From Ancylobacter sp. WKF20 (GTDB taxonomy: Bacteria; Pseudomonadota; Alphaproteobacteria; Rhizobiales; Xanthobacteraceae): a DNA stretch of 64,000 nucleotides. Shown here piece by piece: positions 1 through 9,306 of this stretch; the first letter of the stretch is position 1, and each line of letters opens with the position of its first letter. The stretch is from assembly GCF_029760895.1 (NCBI RefSeq), contig NZ_CP121679.1:2542001-2606000 (forward strand), read 5' to 3'. Under the pieces are notes generated by a model that did not search any database, was not told the DNA's origin, and worked only from the letters and a program-made list of their open reading frames with translations. The translations under genes and the position numbers were made by a program.

Positions 1-96
1 GGCGACCGCGTCACCCTGCGCGGCGACCGCCCGCAGTTCTTCGAGCTTGGCCTCGAGCTCGGCCACGGGCTTCTCAAAATCGAGGTAGCTGCGCAT
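1..96 (-). CDS. accA: Acetyl-CoA carboxylase carboxyltransferase subunit alpha (5' end only)
   Basis: Only the first 32 codons are in the window; the gene runs off the left edge. The N-terminus reads MRSYLDFEKPVAELEAK, which is the conserved opening of the alphaproteobacterial AccA, followed by a helical Glu/Leu-rich stretch (EELRAVAAQGD). AccA together with AccD forms the carboxyltransferase half of acetyl-CoA carboxylase, which moves the carboxyl group from biotin to acetyl-CoA to make malonyl-CoA in the cytoplasm. It lies downstream of xerD on the same strand, 127 bp away, an order common in Rhizobiales. Identity rests on the N-terminal signature alone. Confidence 0.8.
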   Translation of the reverse strand, partial: MRSYLDFEKPVAELEAKLEELRAVAAQGDAVA

Positions 97-223
97 TGCT
101 TGTCGGTGAATCCGGCTTCAGGAGAACAGCCCCGCGGACGTGGGGCCCTTTAAGGTGGCGCGGAAGCTGCCCCGAGAGGGTGGCGACGTCAAGGCAAGCC
201 TCGCTTTGCGGTGAATTGAGCGC

Positions 224-1207
224 TCAGTCGCCGCCGGTATCCCCAAACGGATGGAGGTCGCGCACCAGGCTCTTGAGCCGCTCGTCGAGCACATGGGTGT
301 AGATCTGCGTGGTCGAGATGTCGGTATGGCCGAGCAGCGTCTGCACGATGCGCAGCTCCGCGCCATGGGCCAGAAGATGGCTGGCGAAGGCGTGGCGCAG
401 CACATGCGGGGACAGGGTGGCCGGGTCGAGCCCCGCCGCCACGGCGAGATCCTTCAGATCGAGCGCCACTTGCTGGCGGGTGATGTGGCCGCTTGCCGCA
501 GCGGACGGAAACAGCCAGCGCCCGCCCTCCCCGGCCTTGCCGGTGCGGGGGGCCTTCTCGGCCGGCTTGGCGCTCATGGCCCGCGCCTGCGCCTCGCGAT
601 AGGCGCGCATCGCCACCTTGGCCGCCTCGCCGAGCGGGACCAGCCGCTCCTTGTTGCCCTTGCCGCGTACGATGATGGCGTCACCCTTGGCGCTGGCGGC
701 GGAGGCCGGGAGCGCGGCGAGTTCGGAGACGCGCAGGCCCGTGGCGTAGAGCAGCTCGACGAAACAGGCGACCCGCGCCCGCCGCGCCGCCTCGCCCACG
801 CTCAGCCCGGCCTCGCCGGCGCGGGCATGGGCGGTGTCGATGAGCGCCGTGACATCCTCCTGGCTCAGCACCTTGGGCAGCGGCCTTGTGCGGCGCGGAC
901 CCTCCAGCACGGCGGAGGGGTCGTCGCCGCGGTGATTCTCCACATAGAGGAAGCGGTGATACTGGCGCAGCGCCGAGAGCCGGCGGGCGATGCTCGCCGC
1001 CGCGAGGCCGCGGGCCGAGAGTTCGGCGAGATAGGCGCGGATGGCGGGTGTGTCGGCCTCCAGCGGCCCCACGCCCTCGGTGGCGAGAAATTCCTCGTAA
1101 TCCTCGATGTCGCGGCCATAGGCGGCGAGCGTGTTGGCGCTGGCGCCGCGCTCGGCGGCGATCATGTCGAGAAACAGCGCCGCCGGACGGCGAGCGCCCG
1201 CGCTCAC
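224..1207 (-). CDS. xerD: Tyrosine recombinase XerD
   Basis: 327-residue tyrosine recombinase, normal length for XerD. It has an N-terminal SAM-like core-binding domain (LFLDMIAAERGAS, about residues 9-95) and a C-terminal catalytic domain with the first Arg in YATGLRVSEL, the HVLRHAF box (HxxR), the LLGH His and the nucleophile Tyr in TTQIYTHV. XerC and XerD resolve chromosome dimers at dif during division. The start is taken as a GTG whose last bases overlap the TGA of the upstream 47-codon gene (GTGA); a longer reading frame upstream would run through that gene and lacks recombinase sequence. XerD rather than XerC is favoured by the accA neighbour. Confidence 0.9.
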   Translation of the reverse strand: MSAGARRPAALFLDMIAAERGASANTLAAYGRDIEDYEEFLATEGVGPLEADTPAIRAYLAELSARGLAAASIARRLSALRQYHRFLYVENHRGDDPSAVLEGPRRTRPLPKVLSQEDVTALIDTAHARAGEAGLSVGEAARRARVACFVELLYATGLRVSELAALPASAASAKGDAIIVRGKGNKERLVPLGEAAKVAMRAYREAQARAMSAKPAEKAPRTGKAGEGGRWLFPSAAASGHITRQQVALDLKDLAVAAGLDPATLSPHVLRHAFASHLLAHGAELRIVQTLLGHTDISTTQIYTHVLDERLKSLVRDLHPFGDTGGD

Positions 1208-1347
1208 GGCGTCTTCCGGTCGAGCGGCACGTTGACGCTCATCTCGCGCGGCGTCGGCTCGACGAGATTGGCCAGCGCCCACATCGCGCCATAGCCGATG
1301 CCCGCGATGACACCGAGGATGACGAGAAGGCGGATAAGGCTCGGCAT
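1204..1347 (-). CDS. Small single-pass membrane protein, 47 aa
   Basis: Short gene of 47 codons starting at ATG 1347 with sequence MPSLIRLLVILGVIAG, one clear hydrophobic helix (residues about 4-27), then a short polar tail ending in DRKTP. Its stop overlaps the GTG start of xerD (GTGA), which argues for translational coupling and a real gene. Small peptides of this kind sit upstream of xerD in Rhizobiales genomes and are often labelled hypothetical or, wrongly, histidine kinase; that is recollection, not a search. No function can be assigned. It is transcribed away from aroK, with 187 bp between them. Confidence 0.6.
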   Translation of the reverse strand: MPSLIRLLVILGVIAGIGYGAMWALANLVEPTPREMSVNVPLDRKTP

Positions 1348-1534
1348 GTCAGCTTCCGTGCGGCGGGCGGGCCGGTGATTCGGTCGGGATTTTCCGTAAT
1401 CTCGATCCTAAGGTGTTTCCGGGCCTTTAAGGAACGGCGGGAAGGCGAGCGGCAGAGGCGGTGCATCAAGGCGGTGCATCTCATTGCGTCCCGTGCCGCC
1501 CGATGATAGGTCGCGCTTGGGAAATGGCACGGCG

Positions 1535-2125
1535 ATGACGGTCGAAACGGACGAGAGCAAGGCAATAGAGCTGCGGGACCGGCTGGGGACGCGCTCCATC
1601 GTTCTGGTCGGCATGATGGGGGCCGGCAAGTCCTCCGTCGGCAAGCGCCTGGCGCGCCGGCTGTCGCTGCCTTTCGCCGATGCCGATACCGAGATCGAGC
1701 AGGCGGCCGGCAAGACGATCCCGGAAATCTTCGCCCATCACGGCGAGCCCGCCTTTCGCGACGGCGAGAAGAAGGTCATCGCGCGGCTGCTGGAGACCGG
1801 GCCCATGGTGCTCGCCACCGGCGGCGGCGCCTTCATGAATGCGGAAACCCGCGAGGCCATCGCCCGGCTGGGCGTCTCGGTCTGGCTCAAGGCGGAACTC
1901 GACCTGCTGCTGCGCCGCGTGCGCCGGCGCGACGACCGCCCGCTGCTCAAGACCGAGGATCCCGCCGGCACGCTCGCCCGGCTCATCGACCTGCGCTACC
2001 CGGTCTATGCCGAGGCGGCGGTCACGGTGGTGTCGCAGGACGTGCCGCAGGACGTCATGGTCGAGGAAGTCATCGACGCGCTGCTGGGCCATCTGCCCGC
2101 GCCATCCACAGGAGAGCCGACTTGA
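1535..2125 (+). CDS. aroK: Shikimate kinase
   Basis: Phosphorylates shikimate to shikimate 3-phosphate in aromatic amino acid synthesis. The P-loop GMMGAGKSSVGK lies near residues 25-36, followed by the shikimate-binding Asp (FADADTEIE), the FRDGEKK Arg region and the Gly-rich GGGAF loop, then the lid with RRRDDRPLL. I chose ATG 1535 (196 aa) because the frame upstream to 1484 is basic and non-conserved. The stop overlaps the TTG start of aroB, so the two are translationally coupled, the standard alphaproteobacterial aroKB arrangement. Confidence 0.93.
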   Translation: MTVETDESKAIELRDRLGTRSIVLVGMMGAGKSSVGKRLARRLSLPFADADTEIEQAAGKTIPEIFAHHGEPAFRDGEKKVIARLLETGPMVLATGGGAFMNAETREAIARLGVSVWLKAELDLLLRRVRRRDDRPLLKTEDPAGTLARLIDLRYPVYAEAAVTVVSQDVPQDVMVEEVIDALLGHLPAPSTGEPT

Positions 2126-3258
2126 CCGAGGCCGCGACGCTGACCTCCGACATCACCCGGCTCGGCGTCGGGCTTGGCGAGCGCAGCTATGACATCGTCA
2201 TCGGCCCCGGCCTGCTGGCTCAGGCGGGCGCGCGCATCGCCGCGCTGCGTCCCGGCGCCCGAATCGGCATCGTCACCGACCGCAACGTCGCCGAACGGCA
2301 TCTGCCGGCGGTCGAGGCCTCGCTCATCGCCGCCGGCCTCACCCCCACGCCCATCGTCATCGAGCCGGGCGAGAAGTCGAAATGCTACGCCGTGTTCGAA
2401 GAGGTGGTGGACGCCCTGCTCGCCGCCCGCATCGAGCGGCGTGATCTGGTTCTTGCGCTGGGCGGCGGCGTGGTCGGCGATCTCGCCGGCTTTGCGGCGG
2501 CGGCGCTGCGGCGCGGCGTCGATTTCGTGCAGGTGCCGACCAGCCTGCTGGCGCAGGTCGATTCCTCCGTCGGCGGCAAGACCGGCATCAATTCGCGCCA
2601 CGGCAAGAACCTCGTCGGCGCCTTCCACCAGCCCATCCTCGTGCTGGCCGATGCGGATGTGCTGGACACGCTGCCCCTGCGCGAATTCCGCTCGGGCTAT
2701 GCGGAAGTGGCGAAATACGGCCTCATCGACAACGCGCCCTTCTTCGCCTGGCTGGAGCGCAAATGGCAGGACGTGTTCCGGGGCGGGGCCGCGCGCATCG
2801 AGGCCATCGCCACGAGCTGCGCCTCCAAGGCTGCCGTCGTCGCCCGCGACGAGAAGGAGACCGGGGATCGCGCCCTCCTCAATCTCGGCCACACCTTCGG
2901 CCATGCGCTGGAAGCCGGCGCCGGTTTCTCGCAGCGCCTGCTGCACGGCGAAGCCGTTGCCATCGGCATGGCGCAGGCCTTCCGCTTTTCCGCCCGGCAG
3001 GGGCTGTGCGCGCCGGCCGATGCCCAGCGCGTGGAAGCCCATCTCAAGACCGTCGGCCTGCCGACGCGCATCAAGGACATTCCCGGCGAGCTGCCGGACA
3101 CCGACGGCCTGCTGACCCTCATCGGCCAGGACAAGAAGGTCTCGCGCGGCGCGCTCACCTTCATCCTCGCCCGCGGCATCGGCCAGAGCTTCATCGCCCG
3201 CGACGTGGACGGGGCGGATGTGCGGGCCTTCCTTGAGGATGAGCGCCGGGCCGGGTAA
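2122..3258 (+). CDS. aroB: 3-dehydroquinate synthase
   Basis: 378-residue 3-dehydroquinate synthase, converting DAHP to 3-dehydroquinate with NAD and a divalent metal. Visible family motifs are EPGEKSK, LGGGVVGDLAGFAA (NAD binding), QVPTSLLAQVDSSVGGKTG, KNLVGAFHQP and the metal-binding LNLGHTFGHALE plus LHGEAVAIGM. It starts at TTG 2122, preceded by an AGGAGA ribosome-binding site seven bases away and overlapping the aroK stop. Downstream by 9 bp is a CorC-like gene on the same strand, probably in one transcript. Confidence 0.95.
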   Translation: MTEAATLTSDITRLGVGLGERSYDIVIGPGLLAQAGARIAALRPGARIGIVTDRNVAERHLPAVEASLIAAGLTPTPIVIEPGEKSKCYAVFEEVVDALLAARIERRDLVLALGGGVVGDLAGFAAAALRRGVDFVQVPTSLLAQVDSSVGGKTGINSRHGKNLVGAFHQPILVLADADVLDTLPLREFRSGYAEVAKYGLIDNAPFFAWLERKWQDVFRGGAARIEAIATSCASKAAVVARDEKETGDRALLNLGHTFGHALEAGAGFSQRLLHGEAVAIGMAQAFRFSARQGLCAPADAQRVEAHLKTVGLPTRIKDIPGELPDTDGLLTLIGQDKKVSRGALTFILARGIGQSFIARDVDGADVRAFLEDERRAG

Positions 3259-3267
3259 ACATCGGCC

Positions 3268-4542
3268 ATGACCGCTTATGACTGGATCGCCCTCGGCGCC
3301 GTCGTCGCCTGCCTGCTCTTGTCCTTCTTCTTTTCCGGCAGCGAAACGGCGCTGACCGCCTCCTCCAAGGCGCGCATGCACGCGCTGGAGAAGAACGGCG
3401 ATACACGCGCCGCGCTGGTCAACCGCATGATGAGCCAACGCGAGCGGCTCATCGGCGGCATCCTGCTCGGCAACAACCTCGTCAATATCGGCGCCTCCTC
3501 GCTGGCCACCGGCATCCTGCTCGCCTGGTTCGGCACCGCCGGCATCGCCTATGCGACGATCGGCATGACGGTGGTGGTGGTCATCTTTTCCGAGGTGCTG
3601 CCCAAGACCATCGCCATCAACCACCCCGATCAGGTGTCGCTGCGGGTGGCGCGGCCGATCCAGATCATCGTCGGCCTGTTCGGCCCGCTCACCCTCGCCA
3701 TCGAGGCCTTCGTGCGGGCGCTGCTGCGCGCCGTCGGCGTGTCCCTCGGGGCCACCACCAGCGTGCTTTCCGCCTCCGAGGAACTGCGCGGCGCGGTCGA
3801 TCTCTTGCACCGCGAGGGCAGCGTGGTGAAGGACGAGCGCGACATGCTCGGCGGCCTGCTCGACCTCAGCGAGCTGGAAGTCTCCGACATCATGGTCCAC
3901 CGCACCAAGATGGCGAGCCTCAACGCCGACGAGCCGCCGGAGAAGATCGTGCGCGAGGCCCTCGCCTCGCCCTTCACCCGCCTGCCGCTATGGCGCGAGC
4001 GGCCGGACAACATCGTCGGCGTGCTGCACGCGAAGGATCTGCTGCGCGAGCTTCAGGCGCTCGGCAACGATGTCACCCGCCTCTCGGTGGAGAAGATCGC
4101 CCGCGAGCCCTGGTTCGTGCCGGATGTCACCTCGCTCGCCGACCAGCTCAAGGCCTTCCGCCGGCGCAAGCAGCACTTTGCCCTCGTCGTCGACGAGTAT
4201 GGCGAGGTGATGGGGCTGGTGACGCTGGAGGACATTCTCGAGGAGATCGTCGGCGACATCACCGACGAGCATGACCGCGCCTTCACCGGCGCCCGCCGCA
4301 ACCCGGACGGCTCGGTCAGCGTCGAGGGTTCGGTGCCGATCCGCGACGTCAACCGCGCCATGGGCTGGGATCTGCCGGACGAGGAAGCCACCACCATCGC
4401 CGGGCTCGTCATCCACGAGGCGCGCATCATCCCCGAGCCGGGCCAGACCTTCCTGTTCCACGGCTTCCGCTTCCAGGTGATGCGCAAGCAGCGCAACCGC
4501 ATCACCCTGTTGCGCGTCACCCCGCTGCCGCGGGCGGCCTGA
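3268..4542 (+). CDS. CNNM/CorC-type transport protein with CBS domains (hemolysin-like)
   Basis: 424-residue HlyC/CorC-family integral membrane protein. The N-terminal DUF21/CNNM domain (about residues 1-190) has several membrane segments, including LGAVVACLLLSFFFSGSET at the N-terminus and the family motif FSEVLPKTIAINHP. A pair of CBS domains follows (about 205-330, with VVDEYGEVMGLVTLEDILEE), then a C-terminal CorC_HlyC transporter-associated domain. Proteins of this family are linked to magnesium or cobalt efflux; the hemolysin name is historical. It is the third gene of the aroK-aroB block, a pairing often seen in Rhizobiales, though no link to the shikimate pathway is known. Confidence 0.85.
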   Translation: MTAYDWIALGAVVACLLLSFFFSGSETALTASSKARMHALEKNGDTRAALVNRMMSQRERLIGGILLGNNLVNIGASSLATGILLAWFGTAGIAYATIGMTVVVVIFSEVLPKTIAINHPDQVSLRVARPIQIIVGLFGPLTLAIEAFVRALLRAVGVSLGATTSVLSASEELRGAVDLLHREGSVVKDERDMLGGLLDLSELEVSDIMVHRTKMASLNADEPPEKIVREALASPFTRLPLWRERPDNIVGVLHAKDLLRELQALGNDVTRLSVEKIAREPWFVPDVTSLADQLKAFRRRKQHFALVVDEYGEVMGLVTLEDILEEIVGDITDEHDRAFTGARRNPDGSVSVEGSVPIRDVNRAMGWDLPDEEATTIAGLVIHEARIIPEPGQTFLFHGFRFQVMRKQRNRITLLRVTPLPRAA

Positions 4543-4623
4543 GCGGCCACCGGCTCTTCAATTTCACGCCCGCGCGCCCATATAGGCGAGGAACTTCCGG
4601 GCGAGGAACCAAGAGCGCGTCCG

Positions 4624-4932
4624 CTACTCGCCCGGCGCCTTCGCCTCGATGGCGAGGGCGTGCAGGCCGCGCGACAGCTCATCCGCCAGCAAGCCGTTCA
4701 CGATCCGGTGACGGGCGAGCCTGTTCTGTCCGGAAAACGCCTCCGCGACGATCCGCACACGTAGATGCGTGAGCTGGCCGGGACGGTGGCCGCCATGGCC
4801 CTCATGGCGGTGGCTTTCATCCTCGAGCTCCAGCACGCTCGGGGAGAGCTCGGCGAGGGCGGCGCGCACGCGGGCCAGCGCCGCGGCGACGGCATCGACG
4901 GTGGGAAGGCTTGGGGAGGCAGGGGTTGTCAT
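4624..4932 (-). CDS. bolA: BolA family protein
   Basis: 102-residue BolA-like protein. The class-II KH-like fold is visible through LELEDESHRHEGH, with the conserved His-rich loop, VRIVAEAFSGQNRLARHRIVNGLL and the C-terminal helix ELSRGLHALAIEA. BolA proteins partner monothiol glutaredoxins in Fe-S cluster handling; some affect cell shape. The start at ATG 4932 gives the expected length; an upstream in-frame ATG would add 15 unconserved residues. It is divergent from the J-domain gene (110 bp between starts), a gene pair conserved in Rhizobiales. Confidence 0.85.
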   Translation of the reverse strand: MTTPASPSLPTVDAVAAALARVRAALAELSPSVLELEDESHRHEGHGGHRPGQLTHLRVRIVAEAFSGQNRLARHRIVNGLLADELSRGLHALAIEAKAPGE

Positions 4933-5042
4933 GGACGTTGCGCTAGCTCCGGACACACGGGGCGTCAATATCGCCACCGAGGACGGTGACGAACAGGTGG
5001 TTTCTTGTATACCTGGCCAGCCAGCCGCATAATCGACGGATC

Positions 5043-5660
5043 ATGAAGCTCGACTCTCCCTTCTTCGACCGCATCCGCGTGAAGCCCGACCGGGACCGCC
5101 GTCTCAAGGCGGAGTGCCCGCAATGCGAGTGGGCGGGCTGCGACAAGCCTGCGACGCACCGCGCGCCAAAGGGGCGGCACAGCGAGGGGCAGTTCTGGAA
5201 CTACTGCTTCGACCATGTGCGGGCGTACAACCAGTCCTACAATTATTTCGCCGGCATGCCGGACGATGCCGTCACCGCCTACCAGAAGGACGCGCTGACC
5301 GGCCATCGTCCGACCTGGAAGATGGGCATGCGCGGCGCCGGCAAGACCGCCGAGACCGCCCGCCGCCACGCGCCCGAGGGCTTCGCCGACCCGTTCGGCG
5401 TGTTCGGCGAGATGGGCGGCACCGAGCGGCCCGACCCCGCCCCGGCGCGCGAGAGCCGCATGGTGCGCAATGTCGAGCGCCGCGCCTTCGAGTCGCTGGG
5501 GATGGAGATTTCCGCCACGCCGGAGGAGATCAAGGCGCGCTTCAAGGTTCTGGTGAAAAAATACCACCCGGACGCCAATGGCGGCGATATTTCGACCGAA
5601 GACCGCCTGCGCGACGTGATCCAGGCCTATAATCATCTGAAGAACGCGGGCTTCGCGTAA
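5043..5660 (+). CDS. C-terminal J-domain (DnaJ-like) protein
   Basis: 205-residue protein with a J domain at its C-terminus (about residues 143-205: [15 protein letters not shown], then [11 protein letters not shown] with the diagnostic HPD). J domains stimulate Hsp70 ATPase. The N-terminal 130 residues include a small Cys/His cluster ([15 protein letters not shown]) that may bind a metal or an Fe-S cluster; I infer this from spacing only. Start chosen at ATG 5043 ([15 protein letters not shown]), a conserved opening. It stands 55 bp upstream of cobS on the same strand and divergent from bolA. The client protein is unknown; cobaltochelatase assembly is possible because of the neighbourhood. 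Confidence 0.8.
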   Translation: MKLDSPFFDRIRVKPDRDRRLKAECPQCEWAGCDKPATHRAPKGRHSEGQFWNYCFDHVRAYNQSYNYFAGMPDDAVTAYQKDALTGHRPTWKMGMRGAGKTAETARRHAPEGFADPFGVFGEMGGTERPDPAPARESRMVRNVERRAFESLGMEISATPEEIKARFKVLVKKYHPDANGGDISTEDRLRDVIQAYNHLKNAGFA

Positions 5661-5715
5661 GCGCCGCACCTGCCAGACAAGCCCGCGTGCATTTCGGCGC
5701 GGCAACGGAGGAAGA

Positions 5716-6702
5716 ATGACCGCCTCGCCCACGCAAACCGCCCCGCTGCCGGACATGAAGGTTTCGGTCCGACAGGTGTTCGGGCTCGATGTCGATCTCG
5801 ACGTGCCGGCCTATGCCGAACCCGACGCCTATGTGCCGGAAGTCGATCCCGACTATCTGTTCGACCGCCCGACCACGCTCGCCATCCTCGCAGGCTTCGC
5901 GCATAACCGCCGCGTCATGGTCACCGGCTATCACGGCACCGGCAAGTCGAGCCACATCGAGCAGGTGGCGGCGCGGCTGAACTGGCCCTGCGTGCGCGTC
6001 AACCTCGACAGCCACATCTCGCGCATCGACCTGATCGGCAAGGACGCCATCGTGGTCCGCGACGGTCTGCAGGTCACCGAGTTCCGCGACGGCATCCTGC
6101 CCTGGGCCTACCAGAACAATGTCGCGCTGGTGTTCGACGAGTATGACGCCGGCCGCCCGGACGTGATGTTCGTGATCCAGCGCGTGCTGGAGAGCGCCGG
6201 CCGCCTGACGCTGCTCGACCAGAACCGCGTCATCCGCCCGCACGGCGCCTTCCGCCTGTTCTCGACCGCCAACACGATCGGCCTCGGCGACACGACCGGC
6301 CTCTATCACGGCACGCAGCAGATCAACCAGGCGCAGATGGACCGCTGGTCCATCGTCACCACGCTGAACTATCTGGCGCATGACAAGGAAGTCGACATCG
6401 TCCTGTCCAAGGCGAAGTACTTCCAGACCGAGGGCGGCCGCGACACCGTGGCGCGCATGGTGCGCCTGGCCGATCTCACCCGGCAGGCCTTCATCAATGG
6501 CGACCTGTCGACCGTGATGAGCCCCCGCACGGTCATCACCTGGGCCGAGAATGCCGAGATCTTCCAGGATCTCGCCTTCTCCTTCCGCGTGACCTTCCTC
6601 AACAAGTGCGACGAGCTCGAGCGCACGCTGGTGGCCGAGTTCTACCAGCGCTGCTTCGGCAAGGAACTGGCCGAGTCCGCCGTCAACGTCGTCATGTCCT
6701 GA
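5716..6702 (+). CDS. cobS: Aerobic cobaltochelatase subunit CobS
   Basis: 328-residue AAA+ ATPase of the MoxR/CobS group. With CobT it forms the chaperone-like motor that drives CobN to insert cobalt into hydrogenobyrinic acid a,c-diamide in the aerobic cobalamin pathway. The N-terminal segment ([21 protein letters not shown]) is typical of CobS. Walker A is [13 protein letters not shown] (about residue 74), Walker B is [13 protein letters not shown], and sensor-1 FSTANT is present. An excellent GGAGG ribosome-binding site precedes ATG 5716. cobT follows after 127 bp; cobN is not in the window. Confidence 0.95.
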   Translation: MTASPTQTAPLPDMKVSVRQVFGLDVDLDVPAYAEPDAYVPEVDPDYLFDRPTTLAILAGFAHNRRVMVTGYHGTGKSSHIEQVAARLNWPCVRVNLDSHISRIDLIGKDAIVVRDGLQVTEFRDGILPWAYQNNVALVFDEYDAGRPDVMFVIQRVLESAGRLTLLDQNRVIRPHGAFRLFSTANTIGLGDTTGLYHGTQQINQAQMDRWSIVTTLNYLAHDKEVDIVLSKAKYFQTEGGRDTVARMVRLADLTRQAFINGDLSTVMSPRTVITWAENAEIFQDLAFSFRVTFLNKCDELERTLVAEFYQRCFGKELAESAVNVVMS

Positions 6703-6829
6703 CGCCGCCTCCCTGCGCGGGGAGGACATCCAGCACCCAAGGTGCGACCCGACACAGGGCCGCACCCTGCGGTCCCGTTACCGGGCCGCCACTCCTGCGG
6801 GAGATCATGCCAGCAACAAGGCCCGCGCC

Positions 6830-8893
6830 ATGAGCACCTCGAACCGCCCCAACCGCCCGGCCCCCAAGGAAGCCCCGACCGAGCCGCTGAAGCGCGCGGT
6901 GACGGGCTGCCTGCGCGCCATTGCCGGCGACCGCGAGATCGAGGTGAGCTTCGGCGCCGACAAGCCGGGCTTCGCCGATGGCCGCGCGCGCCTGCCCGAG
7001 CCCTCGCGCCGGCTCTCCAAGCAGGAGGCCGCCATCATGCGCGGCCACGCCGATTCCATGGCGCTGCGCATGGCCTGCCACGACCCGAAGGTGCACAAGC
7101 GCCTCGTGCCCATGGGCCAGCAGGCCCGCGCCGCCTTCGAGGCCGCCGAGCAGACCCGCTGCGAATCGCTCGGCGCCATCCGCATGGACGGCGTGGCGCT
7201 GAACCTCTCGGCCATGCTGGAAGACCGCTACCAGAAGGCCAATTTCGCCAACCTCTCCGACCGCTCCGACGCCCCGCTGGAACACGCGCTCTCGCTCATC
7301 CTGCGCGAGCGCATGACCGGCATGGCCCCGCCGGCGGCGGCGCGCGAGATGGTCAATCTCTGGCGCGGCTTCATCGAGGAGCATGGCGCGCGCGCGCTCG
7401 ACGAGCTCGCCACCTCCGCCGACAATCAGGGCCGCTTCGCCGAGGCGATGCGCGACCTGCTCTCCTCGCTCGGCATGGGCGAGGACATCGCCCCGTTCGA
7501 CGAGAATAACGACCCCTCCACCGACGCCGACGACCGGCGCGACGAGGATAATGGCAAGGGCAGCGAGGCCGAGCCGGACGAGAACTCCGAGGGCACGACG
7601 GAGGTCGACAGCGACCTGTCCTCCGACCAGAACCCGGAGGAATCCGAGGAGCAGCAGGAGCAGCCGACCTCCGAGCTCTCCGACGATGCCGAGCTCGGCG
7701 AGGCGGACGAGGCCTCCGAGCCCTGGCAGCCGCAGCAGGCCGTGCCGAGCGAGCCCCGCGCGCCGGAATATCACCCCTTCACCCCGCGCTTCGACGAGAC
7801 GGTGAACGCGGACGAGCTGTGCGACCCCGAGGAGCTGGCGCGGCTGCGCGCCTATCTCGACAAGCAGCTCACCCATTTGCAGGGCGTCGTCGCCCGCCTC
7901 GCCAACCGCCTCCAGCGCCGGCTGATGGCGCAGCAGAATCGCGGCTGGGAGTTCGATCTCGAAGAAGGCATGCTCGACCCCGCGCGCCTGCACCGCATCA
8001 TCACCGACCCGATGCAGCCGCTCTCCTTCAAGCGCGAGCGCGACACGGATTTCCGCGACACCGTCGTCACGTTGCTGCTCGACAATTCCGGCTCGATGCG
8101 CGGGCGCCCGATCACCGTTGCCGCCGCCTGCGCCGACATTCTCGCGCGCACGCTGGAGCGCTGCGGCGTGAAGGTGGAAATCCTCGGCTTCACCACCAAG
8201 GCGTGGAAGGGCGGGCAGGCGCGCGAGGCGTGGCTCTCCGCCGGCAAGCCGGGTGCGCCCGGCCGCCTCAACGATCTCCGGCACATCATCTACAAGGCGG
8301 CGGATGCCCCGTGGCGCCGCGCCCGGCGCAATCTCGGCCTGATGATGCGCGAAGGGCTGCTCAAGGAGAACATCGACGGCGAGGCGCTCGATTGGGCGCA
8401 TAACCGCCTGCTCGCCCGCAGCGAGCAGCGCCGCATCCTGATGATGATCTCCGACGGTGCGCCGGTGGACGATTCCACCCTCTCGGTGAACCCCGGCAAT
8501 TATCTGGAACGCCATCTGCGCTGGGTGATCCAGCAGATCGAGGACAAGTCCCCGGTCGAGCTGATCGCCATCGGCATCGGCCACGATGTGACGCGCTACT
8601 ACAAGCGTGCCGTCACCATCGTCGATGCCGAGGAGCTGGGCGGCGCAATGACGGAAAAGCTTGCCGAGCTGTTCGACGAGAAGCCGCGCGGCGACGCCCG
8701 CAAGTCGCGCTCCACCGCCCCGATCAACCTCGCCAAGCCCGGCGGCGCGCCGGCGGGCGGTCCCGGCCGCGGCCCCGCCGGTGGTTTGGGCGGTGGTGGT
8801 GGCGGCAAGGGCATCGGCACCGCCCCCGGCCGCCCGGTCTCCGGCAAGGCCAGCCCCTCCCCCGCCCACATCCCCACCCGCCGCGTGCAGTAG
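6830..8893 (+). CDS. cobT: Aerobic cobaltochelatase subunit CobT
   Basis: 687-residue CobT. The N-terminal CobT domain (about 1-220) is followed by a long acidic linker (about 225-310, rich in Asp, Glu and Ser), then a C-terminal VWA domain with an intact MIDAS motif [10 protein letters not shown] (DxSxS). The last 70 residues are Gly/Pro/Ala-rich (including [13 protein letters not shown]) and look disordered. CobT binds CobS rings and couples ATP hydrolysis to cobalt insertion by CobN. The ribosome-binding site is weak, so it may depend on readthrough from cobS. Confidence 0.94.
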   Translation: MSTSNRPNRPAPKEAPTEPLKRAVTGCLRAIAGDREIEVSFGADKPGFADGRARLPEPSRRLSKQEAAIMRGHADSMALRMACHDPKVHKRLVPMGQQARAAFEAAEQTRCESLGAIRMDGVALNLSAMLEDRYQKANFANLSDRSDAPLEHALSLILRERMTGMAPPAAAREMVNLWRGFIEEHGARALDELATSADNQGRFAEAMRDLLSSLGMGEDIAPFDENNDPSTDADDRRDEDNGKGSEAEPDENSEGTTEVDSDLSSDQNPEESEEQQEQPTSELSDDAELGEADEASEPWQPQQAVPSEPRAPEYHPFTPRFDETVNADELCDPEELARLRAYLDKQLTHLQGVVARLANRLQRRLMAQQNRGWEFDLEEGMLDPARLHRIITDPMQPLSFKRERDTDFRDTVVTLLLDNSGSMRGRPITVAAACADILARTLERCGVKVEILGFTTKAWKGGQAREAWLSAGKPGAPGRLNDLRHIIYKAADAPWRRARRNLGLMMREGLLKENIDGEALDWAHNRLLARSEQRRILMMISDGAPVDDSTLSVNPGNYLERHLRWVIQQIEDKSPVELIAIGIGHDVTRYYKRAVTIVDAEELGGAMTEKLAELFDEKPRGDARKSRSTAPINLAKPGGAPAGGPGRGPAGGLGGGGGGKGIGTAPGRPVSGKASPSPAHIPTRRVQ

Positions 8894-8973
8894 CGGGCGG
8901 GGCGGGAGCCGCCCCCCCAAACGCCGTCATCCCGGCGAAGACGCGGAGCGTCCCTCCCCGCCCCCAAAACGCC

Positions 8974-9044
8974 GTCATCCCGGCCCCTCGGGTCTTGCCT
9001 ACGACAAGCCCAAGGGCAGGCTCCGCGAAGCGAAGAGCCGGGAT
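8974..9044. repeat. Palindromic intergenic repeat, type A' (copy 1)
   Basis: 71-bp imperfect palindrome starting GTCATCCCGGCCCCTCGGG and ending GAGCCGGGAT. A near-identical copy lies at 41417-41487, 32 kb away, differing by scattered single bases. The ends are complementary (ATCCCGG / CCGGGAT), so the element can form a long hairpin. It belongs to a family of CGTCATCCCGG repeats seen at five places in this window. Confidence 0.8.
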
Positions 9045-9069
9045 CGTCCACCATGTCCGTCGCGCGGTT

Positions 9070-9197
9070 TCGGCACGCGATCCCGGATCGGCCTCCGGCC
9101 GTCCGGGATGACGACAGGCGCGGCAAACGAGACAAACGCGACAGCCCAGCCAATACACCGTCATGCCCGGGCTTGGCCCGGGCATCCACGTCTTCCC
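9070..9197. repeat. 128-bp direct repeat, copy 1 (contains two palindromes)
   Basis: This stretch recurs at 9307-9434 with only one visible difference (G versus A in the CTTGRCCCG segment). Each copy contains a GCGATCCCGGATCGG / CCGTCCGGGATGAC hairpin, a spacer with GGCGCGGCAAACGAGACA, and a second palindrome built on TGCCCGGGCTTG. The block lies between cobT and hemY, and no gene is seen inside it. Confidence 0.85.
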
Positions 9198-9254
9198 AAA
9201 CGGCGCGCCCGGCAGACGTCATGGATCCCCGGGTCAAGCCCGGGGATGACGGTT
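9198..9254. repeat. Palindromic repeat, type C (between the 128-bp repeats)
   Basis: Contains GATCCCCGGGTCAAGCCCGGGG, a strong inverted repeat (CCCCGGG-tcaa-gCCCGGGG), followed by ATGACGG. The same module is found at 42839-42870 in another intergenic region. It lies in the spacer between the two 128-bp direct repeats. Confidence 0.7.
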
Positions 9255-9306
9255 GCTGGACGGCGCCACGTGGCGCGGCGATTGGCCGGGTATAGAGCGC
9301 GCAGCA

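Noticed and set aside
251..1294. Long plus-strand open frame (347 codons) opposite xerD
   Set aside because: Antisense shadow caused by high GC; the minus strand carries a clear recombinase with all catalytic residues.
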